Origin: G963674665 sp963674665
Lineage (GTDB): Bacteria; Desulfobacterota; Desulfovibrionia; Desulfovibrionales; Desulfovibrionaceae
Assembly: GCA_963674665.2 (NCBI GenBank)
Contig: CAXXPL010000009.1
Span: forward strand, 682,001-746,000
Direction: 5' to 3'
DNA length: 64,000 nt
The notes below the pieces were generated by a model. That model made no database searches and was not told the origin of the DNA. It worked only from the letters and a program-made list of their open reading frames with translations. A program made the position numbers and the translations under genes. Shown in pieces: positions 38,401 to 50,400 of the stretch; position 1 is the stretch's first letter; each line of letters starts with the position of its first letter.

Positions 38401-41400
38401 CCCCTGATGGGAGCAATTACGCCATACTGACCGAAGGCGGCACGGGGACTGGGACGTTCAGCCGGTTCGGCGGCTACCAGGACGAGTTCGGCACTGGCTG
38501 GACCACCAGCGTGAAGATCTACCTGGATACCTCCATGGCCCCGGGCGAGGGCTTTGACTACAGCGTGGCCGCGAGCAATCAGAGCGGCGACCATTTGCGC
38601 GACTTCATCTTCCACGTGACCATGGACACCTCCACCGGGGAGCTGCTCATCGGCGCCAGCAACAACTCCAACTTCGACCCTGTCGAAAACCTGGAGAACG
38701 GCAACCACGCGGTGATCGGCGCCTCGGGCTGGTACACCTTCCAGCACGTGGCCTACGACGCGGGGGACGGCACCCTGGCCGTGGATCTGAACGTCTACGA
38801 CAGCGGCGGCAACCTGGTCTTTTCCGAGACCCTGAACAACCTGGGCGACACCATCGCCGACCTGGTGGGGGGGCACCGCTACGGCTGGTTCTGCAACATC
38901 GACGTTACGGACGGCATCGCCGTGGACGATGTGAGCATGTTCTCCTCGGTGTCCGAGTCCCTGAGCAATTCGGTGGACGAGGCGGCCCTGGACAGCGGGG
39001 CTGTTGTTGCCACCGGCAGTCTGGCCAGCCTGGTGGACTTTGGCCAGGACGTGCAGACCGACGGCGACGGCACCTACCACCTGCTCACCGACACCACTGC
39101 CCTGGAATTCCAGGGGCTGACCTCCCAGGGTGTGGCCCTTAGCTATACGGTGGTGAACAACGTGCTCACCGCCACGGCGGGGGGCGTCACCGTGTTCACC
39201 CTGTCCCTGGATGTGGACTCCGGTGAATACACCTTCACCCAGTTTGAGCAGCTGGACCACTCCGGCGACTCCCTTGACCTGGACTTCACCTCCCTGGTCC
39301 AGTTCCAGGACTATGACGGCGACACTGTGGATCTGTCCGACGGCACCGGCACCTTCACCATCGCGGTGGAGGATGACGCGCCCGAGGTGAACGCCGCGGC
39401 CGGCGTTGCCGGCACCGTGGACGAGGATGCCCTGCCCGGCGGCGCGGCCACCGTGGCCACCGGCGACCTGTCCGGCCTGGTGGACTACGGCGAGGACGGC
39501 AGCGACGGAGCCTATGCCGGCGGCTTCAACTTCGTACTCCCCGCGAACTTCACTCCCCTAGCGGGCGAACAGCTGACCACCAGGGATGGCGAAACCATCC
39601 ACTATATCGTGAACGCGGCCGGGACTCTGCTGGCCGCCTACATCGGCCCTGAAGTGTCCGACTATGCGAACCTGGGTGTTGACAACGAGCTGATCTTCAC
39701 CCTGGAGCTGAGCAACACTGCCAGCTCCACGGACGAGGCCACCTACACCTTCACGCTGCTAGGCGGTATCGACCATGTCTTCGGCGATCAGACCCTGGAA
39801 CTCGACTTCGCCACAGCGCTCCGGTTCACCGACGGCGACGGCGACACCGTCTCCCTGAACAGCGGCCAGTTGGTTATCTCGGTGGAGGACGCAGCGCCGA
39901 TCCGGCTCTATACTTACGTGCCCGACGGTTCAGGAGGCCAGGTGCTGACCTTCGTGAGCTCATGGAACTCCATCCAGAAGGCAGTGGACGCATCCAGCCA
40001 GGGCGATGTCATCGAGATCGACTCAGGCATCTACGATGAGAACGTGGTGGTCAACAACGACGAGAACCTGACCTTTACATCGGTACCTGCCGGCAGCGAC
40101 GTGCTCATCAATGCCATTGGGGTCGACACGGACAACGACTCCGTGGTTGACGTCGGTGGCGCCATCGACCTGAGCGACGTGCTCACCCTGGACGGCCACT
40201 TCATCCTCAAAGGCACCGTGGCGGCCGACACACTCATCGGCTCTCAGGACAGCGACCACATCCTGGGCTACGAGGGCGACGATACTCTTTACGGCAATGA
40301 CGGCGAGGACACGCTCAGCGGTGGCGAGGGCAACGACACCATTGACGGCGGCGACGATGACGACACCCTGTACGGCGGTGACGGCGCCGACACGCTCGCG
40401 GGTGGAGAAGGATACGACTACATGGACGGCGGCGCCGGCGACGACACCATGTACGGTGGCATCGGCGACGACCAGATGTTCGGCGACAGTGACAACGACA
40501 GCATGGACGGCGGCGCAGGCGACGACCTCGTGCACGGCGAAGGGGGCGACGACAGCCTGTCCGGCGGTGAAGGCGACGACCTGGTGCTCGGCGGCTATGG
40601 TGGAGACTCCCTCGCCGGCAACGACGGCAGCGACAGCATGTACGGCAACGACGGCAACGACACCCTTGTCGCCGGCAAGGGCGACGACATTCTGGACGGC
40701 GGCATCGACACCGACACCGCGGTGTTCAGCGGCGATGTCAGCGAGTATCTCATCCGCAACACCGGCTCCGCCGAGTTCACGGTCACCGATTCCGTGAGCG
40801 ACCGTGACGGCGTGGACGTGCTCAGGAACTTCGAGGACCTGGAAAAGGCCGAGTTCAACGGCGTCACCTACAACCTGGTCACCGACGCGGCCAATGCCAC
40901 CGGGGATGCGGACATCATCATCGATTCCACGGGCAGCGACATCGACGGCGGGACAGGTGGCGACGTCATCTACGCCGGTACCACCAGCCGTGCCATTGAC
41001 GGCGGCGACGACGCCGACCTGGTGATCCTGGAAGGCAGCCTTGATGAATACACGGTCACCTACAGCGCCGTCGGCACAATCAACGGCGGCACCTGGACCT
41101 TCACCAGGGGCGGGGTGGTGACCACCCTGACCAACGTGGAGCAGGTGTCCTTCACCGACGAGGTAGGCAAGCTGTACGACCTGGTGGGCGGCACCCCGGG
41201 CGTGGACGCCACCCTCAACCAGACGGGCGGCGGCTCACTGAACAACATCATCTTCGCGGACAACAGCTTTGACACGATCTACGGCGAGTCCGGCGACGAC
41301 TACATCCAGGGCGGCAACGGCAGCGACACCGTGTACGGCGGCGACGGCGACGACACCTTCCTCGGGGGTGACAACAGCGGCGACACCCTCTACGGCGAGG

Positions 41401-44400
41401 GAGGCGATGATACCTTCCAGGTGCACAGCGGCGACGGCTCCGACAAGATGTACGGCGGTGACGGCGACGACACCTTCGAGATAGTGGCGGACAACGACTC
41501 CGGCGACCTGTTCGACGGCGGCGCGGGCAGCGATTCCATTGTCAACGCCACGGGTGCGGACCTGGTCCTCGGCATCGACCGCAACTTCAACGATGGCGAT
41601 GCAGACAGCACCAATGACAGCGTCACCAGCGTCGAGACACTGGACATGGACGGCCACGCCCTGACCATCCAGGGCGGCAGCGCGGCCCAGACCATCGATC
41701 TCCGGGGCGTGGCCATCCTGAACAACGGCGGCGGCACCATCCCCATCACCATCGACGGCGGCACCAACACCGACACCATCTACGGCACGGAATACAGCGA
41801 CCTGCTCTACGGCGGGGGCGGCAGTGACACCGTGTACGGCGGTGACGGCGACGATACCATCTTCGGCAACGACAACAAGGCGGACCTGCTCTACGGAGAG
41901 GGTGGTCACGACACTTTCGAGGTATACAGCGGCGACGGCGATGACAAGATGTACGGCGGTGCCGATGACGACACCTTCCGGATCGTCACCGGCAACGACG
42001 CCGGGGACCTGTTCGACGGCGGTGTGGGCAGCGACACAATTCTCAACGCCACGGGAGCTGACCTGATCCTCAACGTGGCCGGCAATGTCAACGACGGCGA
42101 CGCCGACACCACCAACGACAGCATAACCAATGTCGAGACCATCGACATGAACGGCCACGCCCTGACCATCCAGGGCGACAGCGCGGCCCAGACCATCGAC
42201 CTCCGGGGCGTCACCTTCCTGAACAACGGCGGCGGCACCATCCCCATCACCATCGATGGCGGCACCAACACCGACACCATCTACGGCAGCCAGTACGGCG
42301 ACCTGCTCTACGGCGGGGGCGGCAGCGACACGATCTACGGTGGTGACGGCGACGACACCTTCCTCGGCAACGACAACAGCGCGGACCTGCTCTATGGCGA
42401 GGGCGGCGACGACACCTTCCAGGTGTACAGCGGCGACGGCGCGGACCGGATGTACGGCGGCGAAGGTGACGACATCTTCAGCATAGTGACCGGCGCGGAT
42501 TCCGGCGAGCTGTTCGACGGCGGCGGCGGAACCGGCGACACCCTGGTCAACGACACGGGCGCGGACCTGGTCCTCCAGGTGTCCGGCAACATAGACTCGG
42601 GCTCCGGGGACAGCATCACCGGCATCGAAATCTTCGACCTCAACAACCTGGGTCTGACCATTCAGGGGGGCAATGGGAGCCAGATCCTGGACCTCGGCAA
42701 CATCACCTGGGTGAACAAGAGCTCCTCCCTGGTGATCCTCGGCGGCGCCAGCCACGACACCATCATCGGCACCGCGGACGGAGACTACATCGACGGCGAG
42801 AACGGCAACGACGTGATCTACGCCGGCGGGGGCGACGATATCCTCATCGGAACGGCCGCCCTGGCTCAGACCGACCAGCTGTACGGCGAGGAGGGCGACG
42901 ACACCTTCCAGTACTCCGGCACCAACAACGGCTGGGATGTCATCGACGGCGGCACCGGCACCGACACCATCGTGAACACCGGCGCCACTGCGGCGATCCT
43001 GTACGTGGCGGACAACCTGAACGCCGCCTCAGGTACCAACAGCATCCAGAACGTCGAGATCCTGGACATGAACAACCAGGATATGACCTTCATGGGCGAC
43101 GGCTCCAACCAGATCCTGGACGTGAGCACCTTCACCATCGTGAACCCGGGAACCATCACCATCGACGGTGACGGCGGCGCGGACACCATCACCGGTTCGG
43201 ACAACGCCGACATCATCTACGGCGGCTCCGGCTTCGACACCATCACCGGCGGCAAGGGCGACGACACCCTCGTCGGCGAGGAGGGGCGGGACACCTTCGA
43301 GTACACCTACACCGACGCCACGGACAACGACGGCGCCGACTACATCGACGGCGGCGAGACCGGCACGGACGGCGACACCCTGAACGTGCACGGCTCCACC
43401 CTTCTGGTGAAGTCCCTGGAGAACATCGAGACCATCAACGGCGACTCCGGCGGCACGGTGATCCAGGGCGTGGCCCAGGACGCCGCCACCCACACCGGCG
43501 CGTTCATCGATCTGAGCGAGGTCGGCTCCATGAGCAACATCACCGAGGTGATAGGCTCCGACGAGAACGACCAGATCATCGCCAGCCAGTTCGATGACAC
43601 CGTCACCGGCGGTGCGGGCGACGACACCATGGACGGCGGCCTCGGCACCGATACCGCGGTGTACTCGGGCAGCGCCAGCGACTACAACGTCACCTACGAC
43701 AGCGCCACTGGCGCGTACACCGTGGCGGACATCAGGGCCGGTGCCCCGGACGGCGCGGACACCCTGACCAACTTCGAGAACATCACCCTGGACGGCGTCA
43801 CCTACACCCTGACCAACGGCTCCGGAACAGCGGGGCAGAATGACTTCATCGTGGGCACCAGCGGCGACGACAGCTTCGCCTACGCCCCTGGCGATGGAAA
43901 CGATTACATCGACGGCGCGGGCGGTGACGACACCGTGACCATCAACATCCCCGCCGGTTCGGGCGTCACCCAGATGACCATCGAGCCTGTGGCCGGCACG
44001 GACGAGATCCTGGTGACCCTGCTCTACGCGGGCGGCGCCACCGAGACCCTGACCCTCAGGAACATCGAGGAGATCGTGGTCAACTCGGCCAACGGCGATT
44101 CCCAGACCATTAACATCACCGGCGATTTCACCGGAACCACCCTGGCCACCAGCACCGTCGAGATCAACGGCGACGTGAACGACGAGGTGCTGGCCGGCGG
44201 CCTGACCTCCGGACACCGCATCGTGACCGACGGCGTGGACTCAGTACAAGGCGGCGCGGGTGACGACCTGATCAACGGTACGGATTCCAACGATACCCTG
44301 GCGGGCAATGACGGCAACGACGCCATCTACGGCAACGCGGGCAACGACACCCTGGACGGCGGCGTCGGCGACGACACCCTGGAAGGCGGGGATGGCGAGG

Positions 44401-47400
44401 ATCAGATCTACGGCGGCGAAGGCAATGACGAGATAAGCGGCGGCGGCGCCTATGACTACATCCAGGGGGGCGCGGGCAACGACGTCATCGACGGTGGCGA
44501 CGGTAACGACATCATCTACGGCCATACCGGCGACGACGTCCTGTCCGGCGGCGCTGGCGACGACACCATTGACGGTGGAGCGGACAGCGACATCGCCCAA
44601 TACGCCAACGCGGAAGTGGGCAACTTCGAGTTCGATTACGATTCCGCCACCGACACCTACACGGTGACGGACCGCACCGGCGCCGAGGGCACCGACACCC
44701 TGACCGGAGTGGAGCAGGTGAGCTTCGACGGCAAGGTCTACGACCTGGTCCACGGCGCCAGCGGCGACGATACCATCACCGGCACCAACGCCAACGAGAT
44801 CATCGTGGGTCTGGACGGAGACGACGAACTTGCCGGCGGCGCTGGCGACGACGTGCTGCTCGGCGGCGACGGCTCCGACACAGTCATGTTCACCGGCAAC
44901 TACGGCGAATACACCATCGAATACATAGAAGAGCTCGACGTCATCAAGGTCACGGACAACGTGGCGGGCCGCGACGGAGTGGACTACCTGCGCAACGTCG
45001 AATACCTCAAGTTCGCGGACACCTACGTGGACGTGCTCGAGGGCACCGCTGCGGACGAGTCCTTCAACGGCGGCAGCACCCCGGACGTGACCGGCACGAA
45101 CAAGTCCTACATCGACGTCATCATCGGCAAGGACGGCGACGACACCATCAACGGCGGCTACGAGTACGGCGGGGGCGTCAACGGTGTGGGCGACCACCTC
45201 TACGGCAACGGAGGCAACGACACCTTTGTCCTGAACTACACCACCAATGGTCCGGACACCATTGACGGCGGCTCGGGCGTTGACACCATCAAGGCGGGCA
45301 CCTCCTCCTCGGGCATGGGCATTGCCACGGCCACCCTGGCCGAGGCCGTGAAGAACGTGGAGATTCTGGATACCACCAATGGAAGCCTGTCCTTCACCGG
45401 CGACAGCTCGGACCAGACCCTGGATTTCAGCGCCTGGGAGCGCGGCACCCTCGATGGCAGCGAAGACGAGAACACCCGCAAGATCATCGGCGGCAACGAG
45501 TTGAGGATCAGCGGCGGCCAGGGTTCTGACACCATCCACGGCAGCCAGGGCGACGACGTCATCATGGGCGGCTACGAGTCGACCAACCAGTCCGCGGACC
45601 TGCTGCACGGCGAAGGCGGCAACGACACCTTCATGATCAATTACGGTGTGGGTGCGGACACCATTGACGGCGGCACCGGTGTGGACACCATCAAGATGGG
45701 AACCAACAGTGGTTCCATCACCATCGCCACGAGCACTGTGGCTGAAGCCATACAGAATGTGGAGATCATCGACCTCAGCAGTGGCAACCTGACCATCCAG
45801 GGCGACGGATCGAATCAAACCCTTGATCTCAGCGCCTGGGCGCGCGGCACCCTGGACGGCACGGAAGGCGACGGCACCCGCAAGATCATTGGCGACGGCA
45901 CCCTTACCATAGACGGGGGCGCGGGTTCAGACACGATTATCGGCAGTCAGGGCGACGACACCATTTACGGCGGCTACGAGAGCTCCGGTTATTCGGAGGA
46001 CGCGATGTACGGCGGGGATGGGGACGATACCTTCCTCCTCAAGTGGGGCAACGGCGCGGATTCCATGGATGGCGGCGCGGGCTCCGACACCATCTCACTG
46101 GTCTCCGGAACCAACGTGAGCTTGACAGTCACCGGCGACTTCAGCGACTCCGTGACCAACGTGGAGAACCTCGAACTCAATGGCCGGAACTTCGTGGTCA
46201 ATGGATCCGACTCGGACCAGAACCTTGACCTGAGCGGCCTCACGGTGACGGATTCCACCGGTGGCGGCGATGTCGTCATCAACGCGGGCGCCGGCGAAGA
46301 CACCATCAGCGGCACCAACTGGGACGACACCATCAACGGTGGCGCCGACACGGATACGGCGGCCTACGCCGACGCGGAAGTGGGCAACTTCGATTTCGAC
46401 TACGCCCCCGGCACCGGCGTCTACACGGTAACGGACCGCACCGGCGCAGAGGGTATCGACACCCTGATCAACGTTGAAAAGGTCAGCTTTGGCGGCAAGG
46501 TCTACGATCTGGTGGGCGGCAGCAACGGTGATGACACCATCACCGGCACGGACGCCAATGAGATCATCGTGGGCCTGGACGGCGACGACGAACTCACCGG
46601 GGGCAAGGGCGACGACGTGCTGCTCGGCGGCGACGGTTCCGACACCGCCTACTTCTCCGGGAATTATGCGGATTACATCATCGAGTACATAGAGTCCCTC
46701 GATGTCATCAAGGTCACGGACACCAGGGTGGACGGCGACGGCGTGGACTACCTGCGCAACGTCGAATACCTCAAGTTCGCGGACACCTACGTGGACGTGC
46801 TCGAGGGTACCAGTGCCGGCGAATCCTTCAACGGCGGCAGCACCCCGGACGTGACCGGCACGAACAAGTCCTACATCGACGTCATCATCGGCAAGGATGG
46901 TGATGACACCATCAACGGCGGCTACGAATACGGCGGGGGTGTCAGCGGTGTGGGGGACCATCTCTACGGCAACGGCGGCAACGACACCTTTATCCTGAAC
47001 TACACCACCAATGGTCCGGACACCATTGACGGCGGCTCGGGCGTTGACGCCATCAAGGCGGGCACCTCCTCCTCGGGCATGGGCATTGCCACGGCCACCC
47101 TGGCCGAGGCCGTGAAGAACGTGGAGATTCTGGATACCAGCTATGGAAGCCTGTCCCTCACCGGCGACAGCTCGGACCAGACCCTGGATTTCAGCGCCTG
47201 GGAGCGCGGCACCCTCGATGGCAGCGAAGACGAAAGCACCCGCAAGATCATCGGCGGCAACGAGTTGATAATCAATGGAGGTGAGGGCTCCGATACCATC
47301 CGCGGCAGCCAGGGGGGCGACGTCATACTCGGTGGCTACGAAGGGGGCAGTCCAGACGCCGATGCACTGTATGGCGAAGGAGGCAACGATACCTTTCGGA

Positions 47401-50400
47401 TCAACTACAGTGTGGGCGCCGACACCATTGACGGCGGTGACGGTGTGGACAGCATCAAGTCCGGTACCACCAACGCATACATCTCCATCGCCACGGCCAC
47501 TGTGGCGGAGTCCATACAGAATGTGGAGATCCTGGACACCACCGGCGGCAACCTCGCCTTCAACGGCAATGGTTCGGATCAGAACCTCGACTTCAGCGCC
47601 TGGTCGCGCGGAACCCTTGATGGCACGGAAGGCGACGCTACCCGCAAGATCATAGGAAGCGGTACCTTGACCATAGACGGCGGAGCCGGTTCCGATACCA
47701 TCCACGGAAGCCAGGGCGACGACATCATCGAGGGCGGCTACGAGGGTGGCTCTCCGGCCAATGACGACCTGTATGGCGAGGGAGGGGACGACACCTTCAG
47801 GCTGCGCTACTCGGTGGGAGCGGACAGCATGGACGGCGGCGCCGGAGACGACACAATCTCCCTGACGGGCGGCGGTTATGTGAATATGAGCGTCACGGGC
47901 GACTTCAGCGACTCCGTGACCGACGTGGAGAATCTGGAACTCAATGGCAGGAACTTCAACGTCAATGGTTCCGGCGCGGACCAGAACCTTGACCTGAGCG
48001 GCCTCACCGTGACTGATTCCACCGGTGGCGGCGATGTCGTCATCAACGCCGGAGCCGGCGAAGACACCATCAGCGGCACCAACTGGGACGATACCATCAA
48101 CGGTGGCGAGGGCACCGACACCGTGGACTACAGCGGATCCACCAGCTCCGTGGCGGTGGACCTGGATGCCGGCACGGCATCTGGCACGGCCACGGGCAGC
48201 GACACCCTGAGCGGCATCGAGAACGTCATCGGCACGGATTACGGCGATATCCTCAAAGGTGACGCCAATGCCAACGTCCTGACCGGCGGAGGAGGCGACG
48301 ACTTCCTTCAGGGCGAGGCAGGGAACGACGCCCTGGACGCCGGCGACGGCATCGACACGGCCATCTACTCCGGCGACCGCGCCAACTTCCAGATCACCAA
48401 GAACGCGGACGGCTCCTTCACCGTGCACGACACCACCGGTACCGAGGGAACCGACACCGTGGTCAATGTCGAGAACCTCGACTTCGGCACCGGCGACGAC
48501 GTCAAACTCGACGGCGCTGTGCAGCTGATCAGCGGCGGCTACGTCGTCAACACCTTCGACACCATCCAGGAAGCCATCGACGCGGCGTCCGACGGCGACA
48601 CGGTGTTCATCAAGGACGGTGTGTACGTGGAGCAGATCACGGTCCAGGGCTTCACGAACCTCACCATCGTGGGTGAGAGCGAAGACGGCGTGATCATCCA
48701 GGCGCCCGACACCCTGGACGTGAGCGTCACCATCTCCGGATCGAGCAAAGCCGCGGTTATCCTGGTGAACGAATCCGAAAACGTGTCCATCTCCAACCTG
48801 ACGGTGGATGGCGATGACGCGACCACCAGCGGCAATGAGGTCGAAGGCGTCCTCATGGTCGACACCTCCGCCACGGTCTCCGGCATCACCGTCACGGGTG
48901 TGGGTTACGGCAGCCAGATCGGCGTGGGCATCTACGGCTACAACCTGGACGGCACGGCTCGCACCATCACCGTGGAAGACTGCACGGTGAACGACTTCTC
49001 CAAGAACGGCATGACTTTCAAGGGCGACGGCCTTACCGCGAACGTCCTGGACAACGAGATCACCGGTGACGGCCTGACCGACGGACTGGCCCAGAACGGC
49101 ATCCAGTTCTCAAGCGAGGCCACGGGTTCGGTCACAGGCAATGACATCAGCGGCATCGAGTGGCTGTACGACGGCAACGGCACGGCCTGGGTCTCCTGCG
49201 GCATCCTGCTCTACGACCAGGGTGTGACCGTACAAGGCAACACCGTCACCTCCCTCGGCGGGGTGGTGCCAAGCGGTTACACAGTCCGCTCGGTGGGTGT
49301 CTACGTCTACGACGCGGAGGGCGGCGCCCATGTGGTTGGCAACGACCTCTCGGGCCTGGCCTTCGGTATCATCACCTACTACGACGACGACCAGCCCGAG
49401 TTCAGCGGCAACACCATCACGGACTGCGAAACGTTCATCGAAATGATATACCCCGACTCGCACGTCAATGTGACCGGCAGCGACGGGCCCGACATTCTTG
49501 TGGGCAGCAGACTGGATACTCCCGTCACCGACGGTACCGAGACATATCAGGGCGACACCATTGACGGCGGCGCGGGCGAGGATTCCATCTGGGGTATGGC
49601 CGGTGACGACGAACTCCATGGCGGCGACGGTGACGACTACGTGGACGGCGGCGACGGCGACCCCTCCACCAGCGGCGACGGGAACGACACCCTGTACGGC
49701 GAGGGGGGTGACGACTACCTGTTCGGCGACGGCGGAGACGATGTCCTGTACGGCGGCACCGGCAACGACGAGTTCGACGGCGGTGAGGACACTTCCGGGA
49801 GCGACAACGACACCGCGATGTTCTCCGGCAGCTATGGTGACTACAACGTAAGCTACAACGCCGGTGACGATGCCTTTGTCGTGGAAGACACCATCGGCAC
49901 GGACGGCACCGACACCGTGACCAATGTGGAGACGCTGCAGTTCGCCGATGGCTCCACCGTGCTCCTGGTCGGGGCGGGCGGCTACGACACCATCCAGGAA
50001 GCCATCGACGCGGCCAGCGAGGGCGACACCATCCTCATCGCGGCCGGAACCTACGAAGGCGGCATCGAGGTGACCAAGGGCCTGACCATCGTGGGCCTGG
50101 GCGAGGTCACCATCGAAGGCGGCACTGACGGCTACGGCTTCGACATCTCGGCCAGCAACGTCACCCTGGAGAATCTGAACCTCAACGATTTCAGCAACGG
50201 CGTACAGGTCTCCAGCGGCAGCACCGCCGACAACCTGACTCTTACCGACGTGGACATCAGCGGTACCGGCAACAACGGCGCCAGCGAGAGTGTTGGCGGC
50301 TACGGCGTATACATCGACACCGGAGCAACCGTGAACGGCATGACCCTGACCGACATGGATATCTCGGACGTGGGCACGGGCGTCAGGTTCGCGGGCGGCT

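Larger units (their letters stand above)
24160..39897 (+). repeat. Array of about 28 T1SS-143 type repeats in the adhesin
   Basis: Each repeat starts near a GVDE(E/T)(N/D)L motif and ends in (V/E)DD(A/G)P. Repeats 1, 2 and 28 are divergent and cap the array. Repeats 3-16 are moderately diverged. Repeats 17-27 (about 31790-39380) are nearly identical at DNA level, so this end of the array has been copied most recently. Confidence 0.9.
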
